From Bacillus bingmayongensis (lineage in GTDB: Bacteria; Bacillota; Bacilli; Bacillales; Bacillaceae_G), in assembly GCF_000299035.1 (NCBI RefSeq), contig NZ_JH921518.1, forward strand, positions 470,439 to 534,438: a DNA stretch of 64,000 nt, written 5' to 3'. The notes beneath the pieces are model-generated. The model saw only the letters and a program-made list of their open reading frames with translations. It was not told the origin of the DNA and did not search any database. The translations under genes were made by a program, and so were the position numbers. Shown piece after piece: positions 26,765 through 36,445 of this stretch (the stretch's first letter is position 1; each line of letters begins with the position of its first letter).

Positions 26765-26792
26765 AAAAAAGCTATCCCATAAGGAATAGCCT
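26765..26792 (-). terminator. Terminator after panD
   Basis: Minus-strand GGCTATTCC and GGATAGCTTT form a hairpin followed by TTTTTT, seven bases after the panD stop, ending the panBCD transcript. Confidence 0.85.
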
Positions 26793-26798
26793 TTCTGC

Positions 26799-27182
26799 TT
26801 ATAAAACTGTACCTGCTTTTTCAGCACCTAACATTTCAATAATTTGATTGTTATCATCTAACACCGCAATTTTTGGTACTTGTTTATATACTTCTTCTGC
26901 CGCTACGAGACCGTAACAAATAATAATCACTTTATCTCCAGGTTGCACAAGCCTTGCAGCTGCACCATTTAAACAAACAACGCCGCTACCACGTTCTCCT
27001 TTAATCACGTACGTTTCTAAGCGTGCTCCATTATTATTATTTACAATTTGTACTTTTTCATTTTCTACAATCTCCACTGCGTCCATTAAATCTTCATCAA
27101 TAGTAATACTACCTACATAATTTAAATTTGCTTCCGTTACGGTCGCGCGGTGTAACTTTGCTCTCATCATTGTGCGAAACAT
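26799..27182 (-). CDS. panD: Aspartate 1-decarboxylase
   Basis: Makes beta-alanine from aspartate for pantothenate synthesis. The 127-residue proenzyme cleaves itself between Gly24 and Ser25 to create a pyruvoyl group; both residues and the surrounding motif NYVGSITID are present. It is the last gene of panB-panC-panD, 13 bases after panC. Confidence 0.97.
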   Translation of the reverse strand: MFRTMMRAKLHRATVTEANLNYVGSITIDEDLMDAVEIVENEKVQIVNNNNGARLETYVIKGERGSGVVCLNGAAARLVQPGDKVIIICYGLVAAEEVYKQVPKIAVLDDNNQIIEMLGAEKAGTVL

Positions 27183-27195
27183 AGATGTCTCCCCC

Positions 27196-28044
27196 TTATT
27201 TAACCGTTAATGTTATATTGTCAATTAATCGCGCATTCTCAAATTTAACCGCAATCGCAAGAATAATTCTCCCTCGAATTGTTTCTAATTCTGTTAAAGT
27301 TGGATACGCATATATGTCTGCATAGTCAACAATGCCATTTGTATGTTTTTCAATGTATTCTTTCACTAGGCTTGTAACAACTTGTGGATTACGTTCTCCC
27401 TCTTCAATTTGTTTTTTCGCTATACATAAACTACGATATAAATGCGGTGCTTCCTCACGTTCTTGTTCTGACAAGTATACATTGCGAGAGCTTCTTGCTA
27501 CTCCATCCTCTTCCCTTACGATATCGACGGGTACAATTGTAATCGGTATATTAAAATCACTTACAAATCCTTCTATAACAGCTACTTGCTGTGCATCTTT
27601 CATACCAAAGTAAGCACGAGTTGGCATTGTAATATTAAATAGCTTCATCAATACAGTCGCAACACCTGCAAAATGAACTGGTCGTTGCTTGCCGCATAAT
27701 ACGTCTGTACGCTTTACAACTTCAACCTTTGTTGTCTGCTCTGCAGGATACATTTCTTCTACGCTCGGATAAAATAAATAATCAACACCGGCTTCTTTTG
27801 CTACTTTCTCATCCCTCTCAATGTCTCGGGGATAGCGATCTAAATCTTCATTTGGTCCAAATTGTAATGGATTTACAAATACGCTTAAAATAACGACTTC
27901 ATTTTCTTCCCTTGCTTGACGTAATAAAGTTGCATGCCCCTCATGTAAGTATCCCATCGTTGGAACAAAACCGATTTTTTTATCACTTGCACGAATTTCT
28001 TTAGCGATTTGCTGCATCTCTTGCACTGTTGTTACAATTTTCAT
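27196..28044 (-). CDS. panC: Pantothenate synthetase
   Basis: Joins pantoate and beta-alanine with ATP. The 282-residue protein has the nucleotidyl-transferase motif [15 protein letters not shown] (His34, His37) and the [14 protein letters not shown] region. I chose the ATG at 28042-28044, which overlaps the panB stop codon by one base in an ATGA arrangement; the longer frame upstream lies inside panB. The overlap suggests coupled translation in the panBCD operon. Confidence 0.96.
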   Translation of the reverse strand: MKIVTTVQEMQQIAKEIRASDKKIGFVPTMGYLHEGHATLLRQAREENEVVILSVFVNPLQFGPNEDLDRYPRDIERDEKVAKEAGVDYLFYPSVEEMYPAEQTTKVEVVKRTDVLCGKQRPVHFAGVATVLMKLFNITMPTRAYFGMKDAQQVAVIEGFVSDFNIPITIVPVDIVREEDGVARSSRNVYLSEQEREEAPHLYRSLCIAKKQIEEGERNPQVVTSLVKEYIEKHTNGIVDYADIYAYPTLTELETIRGRIILAIAVKFENARLIDNITLTVK

Positions 28045-28880
28045 CACTGTTTCCCTCCGTATAATGCGAGGCACTCTTCTTCTTTCATTGTGAATGAATG
28101 TTTCTCTTCTGGAAATTGTCCTGCTTTTACTTCAGCAACATATTGTGAAATTCCGCGTACAATTTCTTCTTGAATTGACGTATATTGTTTCACAAATTTT
28201 GGAACACGCTTCACTCCATACGAAATGAGATCATGATAAACAAGTACTTGACCATCTACTTTACGACCTGCACCAATACCGATTGTAGGGATTGTCAGCT
28301 GCTGTGATACAAGCTCTGCTAGTTGCATTGGTACGCATTCTAAAACGATTGCCATTGCACCAGCCTCTTCACATTTCTTAGCATCTTCTAACAGTTTCTT
28401 TGCACTTTCAGCATCTTTTCCTTGCACTTTATAGCCACCTAATACGCCTACAGATTGAGGTGTTAAACCAAGATGGGATACAACAGGAATTCCTGCATTC
28501 GTTAAGAAGTGAATGATTGATACTACCTCATCCGCTCCTTCTACTTTCACTGCGTGCGCTCCGCTCTCTTGTACAATGCGGCGTGCATTATGCATCGTCT
28601 CTGACAGTGATACATGATAAGACATAAACGGCATATCTGTTACAATAAAAGTTTCCTTCGCTCCGCGGCGCACTGCTTTCGTATGATGAATCATATCCTC
28701 TACCGTTACAGGAACTGTGGAATTATATCCAAGTACAACCATCCCAAGAGAATCCCCAACTAAAATCATATCGACTTCAGCTTCTTCTGCTAACTTAGCA
28801 GATGGATAATCATACGCAGTAAGCATCGTAATTGGCTCACCTTTCTCTTTCATTTTCAAAAAATCTGTTGTCGTTTTCAA
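28044..28880 (-). CDS. panB: 3-methyl-2-oxobutanoate hydroxymethyltransferase
   Basis: First enzyme of pantothenate synthesis, forming ketopantoate from ketoisovalerate and methylene-tetrahydrofolate. The 278-residue TIM barrel starts [18 protein letters not shown] and has [11 protein letters not shown] (metal/substrate binding) and the conserved IGIGAG of the family. GGAGGAG precedes the start. Leader DNA upstream contains a terminator, a possible regulation point for the whole operon. Confidence 0.97.
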   Translation of the reverse strand: MKTTTDFLKMKEKGEPITMLTAYDYPSAKLAEEAEVDMILVGDSLGMVVLGYNSTVPVTVEDMIHHTKAVRRGAKETFIVTDMPFMSYHVSLSETMHNARRIVQESGAHAVKVEGADEVVSIIHFLTNAGIPVVSHLGLTPQSVGVLGGYKVQGKDAESAKKLLEDAKKCEEAGAMAIVLECVPMQLAELVSQQLTIPTIGIGAGRKVDGQVLVYHDLISYGVKRVPKFVKQYTSIQEEIVRGISQYVAEVKAGQFPEEKHSFTMKEEECLALYGGKQ

Positions 28881-28883
28881 AAA

Positions 28884-29090
28884 CTACTCCTCCTTTATTC
28901 AGGAGAGAGGAGATGGCCGAAATCATATAAAAAACCCATCTGACCAAAAAAGGGCAGATGGGTTGTGTTAGTCGGCAAAATTCATCCCTCTGTCCCAGTC
29001 CGTTGTTGGATCAAGGCAGAATCCAAATTATTTTTCTTCATTGCTTGAAATGATGGTGCAGTTCGCTCTGATACTGCCCATATTCGAACT
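28884..29090 (-). promoter_or_regulatory. Structured leader upstream of panB with terminator
   Basis: The minus-strand 5' leader of panB is about 205 bases. It has a hairpin at 29006-29026 (TTGGAT pairing with ATCCAA) and a strong terminator at 28927-28964 (AACCCATCTG pairing with CAGATGGGTT, then T run). CAGAGGG at 28986-28992 could pair with the CCCATCTG arm of the terminator with one bulged base, as an antiterminator. The pan RNA motif is known upstream of Bacillus panB operons, but I cannot confirm a match. It lacks the T-box signature. Confidence 0.5.
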
Positions 29091-29091
29091 A

Positions 29092-29097
29092 ATTATA
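29092..29097 (-). promoter_or_regulatory. Promoter of panBCD (extended -10)
   Basis: The minus strand has TGCTATAAT: a perfect TATAAT with an extended TGN upstream. No good -35 is seen at 17 bases. The inverted repeat AGTTCG ... CGAACT (29060-29090) straddles the predicted transcription start and could be an operator. Confidence 0.6.
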
Positions 29098-29237
29098 GCA
29101 AACTAAGAAATAAAATTGCTACATTTTTTTGAAAAAATAATTTTCTATTCCATTACAGTATGTGAAATTTTAAATATAGCAACGAATATAACTCTGTAAT
29201 ATCAACATTTCTATTCTAGCTATCATCCAATGTACAA

Positions 29238-29268
29238 ATAAAAAGAAGCTCCCAAATAGGAACTTCCC
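29238..29268 (-). terminator. Terminator after birA
   Basis: Minus-strand GGAAGTTCC and GGGAGCTTC form a hairpin with two mismatches followed by TTTTT, just after the birA stop. Confidence 0.7.
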
Positions 29269-29269
29269 T

Positions 29270-30250
29270 TTACTTAATTTCTATATCAGCAGAATGAATA
29301 TGATGAATTTGGCCTTTATGGTCTTCTAACATAAGTACACCATCTGCTGTAATTCCTTTTGCTATACCTGTAATCGTATCTTTCATCGTTCGAGCTGTAA
29401 TTTCTTTCCCGATACTTATCGCATAACTTTCCCATAAAAGCTTAATAACTGAAAAGCCATTCTTTACATATTCTTGATATAGCTTTTCCATTTGTAAAAA
29501 GATCTGTTGCATAAGCTCCGCTCGAACAATTGGTTTTCCTGATTCAATTGCTAAAGATGTAGCAATTTGTTTAATCTCATCCGCAAAATGTTCTTGTCCT
29601 TGGTTAGCGTTAATTCCAATTCCCATAATAACAGCGTTAATTTTATCAGGATCAGCCTGCATCTCTGTTAAAATACCAACAGCCTTTTTCCCCTCAATTA
29701 AAATATCATTGGGCCATTTAATTCCAACGTTTACACCTGTACATTTCTCAATTGCTTGCGCTACACTAACAGCTGCTAATAATGTAAGCTGAGGTGCATG
29801 ATGAACTGGAATAGATGGACGTAAAATAATACTCATCCAAATTCCTGTCCCTTTTGGCGAATGCCATTTTCTACTTAAACGCCCGCGCCCCGCTGTTTGT
29901 TCTTCTGCAACTACAATTGTTCCTTCAGCTGCCCCTTCATACGCAAGTTTTGCCGCAATATGCTGCGTAGATTCAACAGATTCCTCAAAATACACAGTTC
30001 TTCCTATAAATTCTGTTTGTAAGCCTAACTGAATTTCATTCGCCGTTACTTTATCTGGCTTACTCGCAATTCGGTACCCTAGGCGACGCACAGCTTCAAG
30101 TTCGTATCCTTCACTCCGCAGGTCTTCCATATGTTTCCAAACAGCTGTTCTTGAACAGCCGAGCTTATCACTAATTATTTGACCAGATACAAATTCGCCA
30201 TCTGCTTCAGAAAAAACTTGTAATAATTGTTTTCTTATAGTAGATTGCAT
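29270..30250 (-). CDS. birA: Biotin operon repressor / biotin-protein ligase
   Basis: Attaches biotin to carboxylases and represses biotin genes. The 326-residue protein has an N-terminal winged helix (about 1-60, ISDKLGCSRTAVWKHMEDLR) and a ligase domain with the biotin loop GRGRLSRKWHSP (121-132) and KWPNDI. Its length matches BirA of B. subtilis (325). I chose the ATG at 30248-30250; a GTG four codons upstream lacks good spacing to its Shine-Dalgarno. The start overlaps the end of cca. Confidence 0.95.
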   Translation of the reverse strand: MQSTIRKQLLQVFSEADGEFVSGQIISDKLGCSRTAVWKHMEDLRSEGYELEAVRRLGYRIASKPDKVTANEIQLGLQTEFIGRTVYFEESVESTQHIAAKLAYEGAAEGTIVVAEEQTAGRGRLSRKWHSPKGTGIWMSIILRPSIPVHHAPQLTLLAAVSVAQAIEKCTGVNVGIKWPNDILIEGKKAVGILTEMQADPDKINAVIMGIGINANQGQEHFADEIKQIATSLAIESGKPIVRAELMQQIFLQMEKLYQEYVKNGFSVIKLLWESYAISIGKEITARTMKDTITGIAKGITADGVLMLEDHKGQIHHIHSADIEIK

Positions 30251-31428
30251 CCCTGTAGCCACTCCCTTATTTTCTCTTTCTCATTTTCTAATTGTTCTTG
30301 TAAAATTTCTTCTTCAATCCTTTGCAACACTTCTGCCACCCACGGTCCTGGCGTTTTTTCTGTCCAACTTAATAAATCATTACCGCTTACATTCATTTCT
30401 TGACGATTCTGAATGGGTAATGAGTGAAATAACGTCTGCACTTGATCTACTGAAGACATATTATAATTCTCTATAATTGTTTGATATACTCTTTCTGCCA
30501 TTAGGGCAACTTGAATACCTGTTTTATATAGAAAAACTGCATCCCATGACTTTGTTTTTCTAGAACGAATTGCTAATATAACAGCGACAATATCTTTTAT
30601 TTTTTTATTTGAAAATTTCCATTGACGTAAGAAAACTGATGGATGTTCTTCTCCGATACAATATAGGAAAAATGCCCATGCCTCGATATCCGTTTCAAAA
30701 TAATCCCAGTTATATTGCGCAGCTTTTAAAATTCTCTCTTCCGACATTTGTAAATATGGTAAGTGCGTAAATAGTTTCGTCTCTACTAACTTTTGAAGCC
30801 CCTTTACACAATATGTACCTGTTAACAGCTTTTCAAACTCAACTGTAATTCTTTCAATCGCTATATGTTCTAGTAAATGTCCATATTTTCCGATCGCATA
30901 CTTCGTTTTTTCCTCTAAAGAAAATCCTAATGTGCTAACAAAGCGAATACCACGCATCATACGTAGTGCATCTTCTTGAAAGCGATCCGCGGCATTCCCA
31001 ACTGTTGCAATTTCTTGTTTACGAATTGCCTCTTGCCCCGCAAATAAATCAATGATTTCTCCTTCTTCATTCATCGCAATCGCATTCATAGTAAAATCTC
31101 GTCGTTTTAAATCTTCCTCTAATGAACGAACAAACTGAACACTACTTGGTCTGCGAAAATCTTCATAATCACTCTCTGTTCGAAATGTTGTCACTTCATA
31201 CGGAACGCCTTCTTGGACAACAATAACCGTACCGTGTTCAAGACCAACAGGGACATGTCTTGGGAATAAATGCATCACCTCTTCTGGAAGAGCTGATGTT
31301 GCAATATCAATATCACCAATTGGTCTATTAATAATGAAATCACGCACACTTCCGCCAACAAAATATGCCTCATGCCCATGTTGTTTTAATGTCTCAATAA
31401 TTGCTCCAGCTTGTTTAAATCGTTTCAT
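30235..31428 (-). CDS. cca: CCA-adding tRNA nucleotidyltransferase
   Basis: Adds CCA to tRNA 3' ends. The 397-residue protein, exactly the length of B. subtilis Cca, has the class II motif [21 protein letters not shown] (nucleotidyltransferase DxD: residues Asp after GD), [12 protein letters not shown], and [16 protein letters not shown] chose the ATG at 31426-31428 because the AAGGG lies too close to the one upstream. It overlaps birA at the 3' end by 16 bases and follows bshA in the operon. Confidence 0.96.
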   Translation of the reverse strand: MKRFKQAGAIIETLKQHGHEAYFVGGSVRDFIINRPIGDIDIATSALPEEVMHLFPRHVPVGLEHGTVIVVQEGVPYEVTTFRTESDYEDFRRPSSVQFVRSLEEDLKRRDFTMNAIAMNEEGEIIDLFAGQEAIRKQEIATVGNAADRFQEDALRMMRGIRFVSTLGFSLEEKTKYAIGKYGHLLEHIAIERITVEFEKLLTGTYCVKGLQKLVETKLFTHLPYLQMSEERILKAAQYNWDYFETDIEAWAFFLYCIGEEHPSVFLRQWKFSNKKIKDIVAVILAIRSRKTKSWDAVFLYKTGIQVALMAERVYQTIIENYNMSSVDQVQTLFHSLPIQNRQEMNVSGNDLLSWTEKTPGPWVAEVLQRIEEEILQEQLENEKEKIREWLQGCNLL

Positions 31429-32560
31429 CTTTGTCATCCCTTAGTATGTCATAATAAATCGCCTCATATTGCGAAACGATTTTTTCTGAACGAAATTGCT
31501 CATATACAGCTTCCATCGCTTGCTCTGCCATATTTCGATGAATCTCTTCATTCTTAAGCAGTTGTATCGCTTGTTTTGCTATCCCTAGCGTATCACCGAC
31601 TTCGCATATATAGCCTGTTTCACCATGTTTAATAACCTCTGGAATGCCCCCAACCCGTGTTCCAATGCATGGCACACCACAAGCCATTGCTTCTAGTAAA
31701 ACAAGACCAAAGCTTTCTTTTTCTGATAAAAGCAACATTAAATCACTCATGGCAAGAAGCTCTGCAACATTATCCTGTTTTCCTAAAAACAAAACATGTT
31801 CTTCAATATGTAAACCCTTCACCAGTTGTAAAATTGTACAGAACTCTGGCCCATCACCAACAAGTAGTAATTTCGCATCCACTTCCTTTACAATTTTAGA
31901 AAATGCCTGGACAACATCCTGTACACGCTTGACCTTGCGGAAGTTCGAAATATGAATCAGTATTTTTTCATTTTCACATATGCCATATTCTTTCTTTAGT
32001 TGTGACATATCTCTCTTAAAATAGACACGCTCATCGATAAAATTATATACTGTCTGAATTTCTTTATTTGGCTTTACAAGTTCATTCGTTTCTTGAATTA
32101 ACGAATGAGATACAGCCGTAACAACATCTGATTGTTCAATACCAAATCGTATTAAATTATTTAGAGAAGGATCTGATCCAAGTACAGTAATGTCCGTTCC
32201 ATGTAACGTTGTAACTATCTTAATATTGTCTCCAATCATTTGTTTCGCTAAATATGCACAAATTGCATGCGGTATTGCATAATGCACATGTAAAATATCA
32301 AGGTTTTCTCTCTGTGCCACCTCTGCCATTTTACTTGCTAATGCTAAATCGTAAGGTGGATATTGAAAGACAGAATATTGATTTACTGTTACTTCATGAA
32401 AATAAATGTTTGGATATACTTTATTTAATCGGAATGGAACGCCCGATGTAATAAAGTGGATTTCATGACCTCGTTCAGCTAGTTGCTTTCCAAGTTCCGT
32501 TCCCACAACTCCAGAACCACCCACAGAAGGATAACATGTAATACCTATTTTCAATTTCAT
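31415..32560 (-). CDS. bshA: Bacillithiol glycosyltransferase BshA
   Basis: Makes GlcNAc-malate from UDP-GlcNAc and L-malate, the first step to bacillithiol. The 381-residue GT4-family protein starts [20 protein letters not shown] with the glycine-rich sugar-nucleotide loop, has ATLHGTDI... (as [12 protein letters not shown]) and the EX7E-type [18 protein letters not shown] segment. Its start overlaps the bshB1 stop (ATGA), and it lies directly upstream of cca. Confidence 0.95.
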   Translation of the reverse strand: MKLKIGITCYPSVGGSGVVGTELGKQLAERGHEIHFITSGVPFRLNKVYPNIYFHEVTVNQYSVFQYPPYDLALASKMAEVAQRENLDILHVHYAIPHAICAYLAKQMIGDNIKIVTTLHGTDITVLGSDPSLNNLIRFGIEQSDVVTAVSHSLIQETNELVKPNKEIQTVYNFIDERVYFKRDMSQLKKEYGICENEKILIHISNFRKVKRVQDVVQAFSKIVKEVDAKLLLVGDGPEFCTILQLVKGLHIEEHVLFLGKQDNVAELLAMSDLMLLLSEKESFGLVLLEAMACGVPCIGTRVGGIPEVIKHGETGYICEVGDTLGIAKQAIQLLKNEEIHRNMAEQAMEAVYEQFRSEKIVSQYEAIYYDILRDDKDETI

Positions 32561-33261
32561 TTACATCCTCCTATTAAATCAGCATGTAATAAAACTGGCT
32601 TCTTACTCATAAATCCTTCGGCATACGTAACCCCAACTTCTTTTCCAAACATTTTCTCACGAGCGATTACCGTTTCAACATACCCTTCCGTTAAAGGTGT
32701 CTTCACGCCATCACTTCCAGTTGTAAACTGACTTTCATACGCTTCTAGTGCTGCCACCTTTTCAGAAAGCTGTTCACTAATATCTATACAGAAATCCGGT
32801 TTATGAAAACCATTAATCATATAATAATAAAAAGATTGTACACGATGCGGTGGAATTTCTGGCATATATTTACGAACACCTGCTGAAAATATAGCTTCTT
32901 CCACAAGTTTTGCACAATTCGCATGATCTGGGTGACGATCTTCATAATATGGTGCAAAAATTAGCGTTGGCTTATATGTACGAATAATCTTTACGATTTC
33001 ACGTATATATTCTTCTTTCATATACAAACCACGGTCCGGCATTGCTAAATTAATTCGCTTTTCAACTCCCATAATACGAGCAGCTTCCTGCGCTTCTTCT
33101 TTTCTTAATTCCACCGTTCCGTTTGAAGATAAATCAGCTTCTGTCAAATCACAAATGCTAACTTTATATCCTTGGTTCGTATATTTTACAATGGTGCCTG
33201 CCATGCCGATTTCAACATCATCGGCATGAGCACCAAACGCTAATATATGTAATCCGCTCAT
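32557..33261 (-). CDS. bshB1: Bacillithiol deacetylase BshB1
   Basis: Zinc-dependent deacetylase that converts GlcNAc-malate to GlcN-malate. The 234-residue protein has the PIG-L motif [11 protein letters not shown] (zinc ligands His, Asp, Asp region) and [16 protein letters not shown] for the third ligand. I chose the ATG at 33259-33261, preceded by GAGGGG. It is followed by bshA with a four-base overlap. Confidence 0.95.
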   Translation of the reverse strand: MSGLHILAFGAHADDVEIGMAGTIVKYTNQGYKVSICDLTEADLSSNGTVELRKEEAQEAARIMGVEKRINLAMPDRGLYMKEEYIREIVKIIRTYKPTLIFAPYYEDRHPDHANCAKLVEEAIFSAGVRKYMPEIPPHRVQSFYYYMINGFHKPDFCIDISEQLSEKVAALEAYESQFTTGSDGVKTPLTEGYVETVIAREKMFGKEVGVTYAEGFMSKKPVLLHADLIGGCK

Positions 33262-33272
33262 AATTGTTCCCC

Positions 33273-33668
33273 TCATTTTCTTAACTTTCGGTAGTCTAAA
33301 TCTCCCCGATTTAATGCATGCATTAACATTTCAGCACTTGCCATGTTCGTTGCAAGCGGAATCGCATACACATCACATAAACGAAGCAATGCATTTACAT
33401 CTGGTTCATGCGGTTGTGCTGTTAACGGATCACGGAAGAAAATTACCATGTCTAAATCATTTTTTGCAATCATTGCACCAATCTCTTGGTCACCACCAAG
33501 AGGACCAGATTGATATCTTGTAACCGCTAAACCTGTCGCTTCCATAATACGAAGCCCTGTTGTTCCCGTTGCAAAAAGTTCATGTTGTTCAAAAATTGGT
33601 TTATATGCGTATGCAAACGAAACCATATCATCTTTCTTTTTGTCATGTGCGATTAAGGCAATTTTCAT
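33273..33668 (-). CDS. mgsA: Methylglyoxal synthase
   Basis: Converts dihydroxyacetone phosphate to methylglyoxal and phosphate, a bypass used when triose phosphates accumulate. The 131-residue protein starts [19 protein letters not shown] with the phosphate-binding HDKKKDDM, and has [12 protein letters not shown] and [14 protein letters not shown], both conserved active-site regions. It lies between dapB and bshB1, as in B. subtilis. Confidence 0.96.
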   Translation of the reverse strand: MKIALIAHDKKKDDMVSFAYAYKPIFEQHELFATGTTGLRIMEATGLAVTRYQSGPLGGDQEIGAMIAKNDLDMVIFFRDPLTAQPHEPDVNALLRLCDVYAIPLATNMASAEMLMHALNRGDLDYRKLRK

Positions 33669-33682
33669 CCGTTGTCTCTCCC

Positions 33683-34483
33683 TTAGTCAATGATATTCTC
33701 TAAACCGTATACAAGATGATCAAGATTCATTACTGTTTCGATAGATAATTTTACTCCAGACATAAATGAAGCTCGATTGAATGAGTCATGACGAACTGTT
33801 AACATTTGTCCATCTCCACCAAACAATACTTCTTGATGCGCGATAAGCCCTGGTAAACGCACACTATGAATATGAATACCATCTACATTTGCACCACGTG
33901 CTCCTTTTAATTGTTCCGTTTCGTTCGGATGGCCTTGTTGTTTTGGTTCACGGTTTTGACGAATTAAATCTACTGTTTTTACAGCTGTACCTGATGGTGC
34001 ATCTAATTTTTGATCGTGATGTAATTCGATCACTTCAACATCTTGGAAATATTTCGCTGCCATTTGAGAAAACTTCATCATAAGTACTGCACCAATTGCA
34101 AAGTTTGGAGCAATAATGGTACCTACCTGTTTATTTTTCGCAGTGTCTGTTAAATGCTGAAGTTCTTCTTCTGTAAACCCTGTCGTACCAATAACAGAAC
34201 GAAGACCATGTTCAACAGCAAGTGTAACATGTTTTTTTCCGATTTCTGGTGTCGTTAAATCTAACAATACATCCGCATCTACTTCATTTAAACAAGTATG
34301 TAAATCCGCATAGATTGGAGCATCTAATGCAGGCATTCCAGGAAGATTGGAAATTTTTTCACCACCATGCTTATAATCCACTGCTGCTACTAATTTAAAA
34401 TGTGGTGTTCTTTCCATAAGAAGGACTGCCTCATGCCCCATACGTCCTCTTGGCCCTGCAATAATTACTTTAATATTTTTCAT
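33683..34483 (-). CDS. dapB: 4-hydroxy-tetrahydrodipicolinate reductase
   Basis: Second dedicated step to diaminopimelate, lysine and dipicolinate. The 266-residue protein has the NAD(P) motif [13 protein letters not shown] near the start, and the catalytic [13 protein letters not shown]. It overlaps the ypjD stop by one base. Confidence 0.97.
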   Translation of the reverse strand: MKNIKVIIAGPRGRMGHEAVLLMERTPHFKLVAAVDYKHGGEKISNLPGMPALDAPIYADLHTCLNEVDADVLLDLTTPEIGKKHVTLAVEHGLRSVIGTTGFTEEELQHLTDTAKNKQVGTIIAPNFAIGAVLMMKFSQMAAKYFQDVEVIELHHDQKLDAPSGTAVKTVDLIRQNREPKQQGHPNETEQLKGARGANVDGIHIHSVRLPGLIAHQEVLFGGDGQMLTVRHDSFNRASFMSGVKLSIETVMNLDHLVYGLENIID

Positions 34484-34824
34484 TATTTTTTCTCTCCCTC
34501 GTCAATACGTGTCCAGCGATCTTTATCACGTGTATTAAATTTATTCATCACAATGTTATGCGCTGTTTCTAAATCAATATGTAAGCTATTTGCCATGCAA
34601 ATCATAACAAATAATACATCTCCAAGTTCTTCTTCAATTGTTCGTTCTTTTTCAGTCGTTTTCTTCGGCTTCTCACCATAGTAGTGATTCACTTCCCTTG
34701 CAAGTTCACCCATCTCTTCTGTTAAACGAGCCATCATTGCAAGTGGACTGAAATAACCTTCTTTAAATTGACTAATATATGCATCTACTTCTTTCTGCAT
34801 ATCTTTCATCGTTTTTTGTTCCAT
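34483..34824 (-). CDS. ypjD: MazG-like nucleotide pyrophosphohydrolase
   Basis: A 113-residue all-helical pyrophosphatase of the MazG/dUTPase type. The metal-binding pattern E-x-x-E ... E-x-x-D is visible as [13 protein letters not shown] followed by [15 protein letters not shown]. Substrate likely a nucleoside triphosphate. The ATG at 34822-34824 follows GAGGTG. It is the first gene of the ypjD-dapB-mgsA-bshB1-bshA-cca-birA series. Confidence 0.9.
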   Translation of the reverse strand: MEQKTMKDMQKEVDAYISQFKEGYFSPLAMMARLTEEMGELAREVNHYYGEKPKKTTEKERTIEEELGDVLFVMICMANSLHIDLETAHNIVMNKFNTRDKDRWTRIDEGEKK

Positions 34825-35207
34825 GTTGTTCACCTCTAATCCTTCCTCTTTCATGTTAGCCAATTCATCGCGATTTGACAAATATTATTCCACTTTCATC
34901 CCTATTTGCCACGTTTTTTTGGATAGACTATAATAAAGTGAAACTTTCTTTTGCATTGTTTTTTTGCAAAAGATTAGTTGAACCAATCGGGCTCTTACGG
35001 CTGGTCCGCCCTTTCTTCTTGGCTTTATCTTCTACCAGCCGTTTGAGCGGGGTAAAGTGAAACTTTCTTTTGCAAACGTTCTTCCTGTAAAAGGTTCCTT
35101 CTCACCAATTACAACCATACAAGTGACTTACTATTCTTATTGTGTTTCTTCCTCATGAGCCATTTCAGCGGAGCGAAGTAACCATTACATATTAGGAGGC
35201 TTGCTAC
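34825..35207. repeat. Two degenerate bcr1-like repeats upstream of ypjC
   Basis: The gap before ypjC holds two copies of AAAGTGAAACTTTCTTTTGC, at about 34936 and 35054. The first (34933-35056) begins ATAAAGTGAAACTTTC, contains ACCAATCGGGCTCTTACGG as in the copy at 54368-54523, and ends at GCGGGGTAAA, the degraded right end. The second (from 35052) shows only the left end and scattered interior. The layout is a head-to-tail pair of decayed elements. Confidence 0.6.
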
Positions 35208-36089
35208 ATGAAAATCAACTTAAAGATTCAAAACATTATATTTATTTTGATTGGTTCCGCTATCTTCTCTTTTGGAATCGTTAATATTAATATTGAAAAC
35301 CACTTGGCAGAAGGCGGATTTACAGGCATTACGCTATTATTATATTTTCTATTTTCACTCGATCCTTCTTATACAAACTTGATTTTAAACATCCCTCTCT
35401 TTTTCGTCGGCTGGAAATTACTTGGTCGAACAACTTTCCTATATACATTAATTGGAACTTTTAGCGTCTCCTTATTTCTATGGATTTTCCAGCGTTACGA
35501 ATCACTAAATCTACATTTGAACTTACAAAATGATATGACATTAGCAGCGTTGTTCGCCGGAGCATTTATTGGAATTGGGCTCGGAATTATATTCAAGTAT
35601 GGGGGGACAACTGGTGGTGTCGATATTATCGCACGATTAGCACATAAGTATATTGGCTGGAGTATGGGAAAAACAATGTTTATGTTTGATGCTGTTGTCA
35701 TTGTCGTTTCAATTCTTACATACTTATCGTATCGCGAAGGCATGTATACGTTAGTTGCTGTCTTTATTGGCGCAAAAGTAATTGACTTTATGCAAGAGGG
35801 AGCATATGCAGCAAAAGGCGCAACCATTATTTCTGACAAAAATGACGAAATTGCAGCCAAAATTTTATCCGAAATGGAGCGCGGAGCTACTTTTTTAAAA
35901 GCAGTTGGTTCCTATACAAAGATTGAACGAAATGTGCTTTATTGTGTTGTAGCAAAAAATGAAATCGTAAAACTAAAAAACATTATTACTTCTGTAGATC
36001 CCCATGCATTTGTTGCAGTGAGTGATGTACATGATGTCGTTGGTGAAGGATTCACGTTAGATGAGAATAAGAATCCGTTGCATAATTAA
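35208..36089 (+). CDS. ypjC: YitT family membrane protein (DUF2179)
   Basis: A 293-residue integral membrane protein with five or six N-terminal helices (about residues 10-180) and a C-terminal soluble DUF2179 domain (about 205-285, DKNDEIAAKILSEMERGATF and DPHAFVAVSDVHDVVGEGF). Function unknown. AGGAGG precedes the start. It is transcribed opposite to its neighbours and is followed by its own terminator. Confidence 0.9.
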   Translation: MKINLKIQNIIFILIGSAIFSFGIVNINIENHLAEGGFTGITLLLYFLFSLDPSYTNLILNIPLFFVGWKLLGRTTFLYTLIGTFSVSLFLWIFQRYESLNLHLNLQNDMTLAALFAGAFIGIGLGIIFKYGGTTGGVDIIARLAHKYIGWSMGKTMFMFDAVVIVVSILTYLSYREGMYTLVAVFIGAKVIDFMQEGAYAAKGATIISDKNDEIAAKILSEMERGATFLKAVGSYTKIERNVLYCVVAKNEIVKLKNIITSVDPHAFVAVSDVHDVVGEGFTLDENKNPLHN

Positions 36090-36106
36090 AAAAGTATTAA
36101 CTGCAT

Positions 36107-36152
36107 AAAACTAGAAAAGCGATTGTACCTGATAACCTTTTCTAGTTTTTTA
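36107..36152 (+). terminator. Terminator after ypjC
   Basis: AAAACTAGAAAAG pairs with CTTTTCTAGTTTT, followed by T residues on the plus strand. Confidence 0.85.
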
Positions 36153-36180
36153 CATAATTCCAGAAAGAGGCCTACTACAT

Positions 36181-36445
36181 AAATCTATTTTGATTTTTCG
36201 ACATATAATCGCTGCTCCGAAGAACAAAAAGTAACTTGCACTCGTTTTCTCTATCTATTTTAACTTATTAGCATGCATGAGACAGGAAGAGGATTTGACC
36301 GCTTCTATGCATGACCAGATGCTCTCTCTCGCCTAAAAAGAAAAGATTTATCCCGAATGTTGAGGGTTAATAATCAGCGGGGAATGGAGTCCCCACTGAT
36401 TAAAGTTTCACTTTATATCGTTTTTTAATTTTGGTTTATATATAT
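36181..36445. repeat. Dispersed repeat family 1, with a nested bcr1 copy
   Basis: Begins AAATCTATTTTGATTTTTC and ends AATTTTGGTTTATATATATG, matching the ends of the copies at 46708-46900 and 58811-58990. The shared internal signature ACCGCTTCTATGCATG lies around 36298-36313. The block is interrupted by a short bcr1-like insertion at 36347-36416 flanked by TTTAT. The right end overlaps the last codons of the udg gene on the minus strand. Confidence 0.7.
36347..36416. mobile_element. Short bcr1-like element nested in family 1
   Basis: TTTATCCCGAATG at the left and TTAAAGTTTCACTTTAT at the right match the two ends of the bcr1-like copy at 38918-39071, with the same TTTAT pentamers on both sides. 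The internal part is deleted (70 bases instead of about 150). Confidence 0.7.

Noticed and set aside
28884-29097. T-box leader upstream of panB
   Set aside because: No GGGTGGTACCGCG-type antiterminator box or specifier loop pattern is present.
34933-35207. CRISPR array because of repeated AAAGTGAAACTTTCTTTTGC
   Set aside because: Only two copies with different contexts, spacing over 100 bases, no cas genes; explained by degraded bcr1-like repeats.
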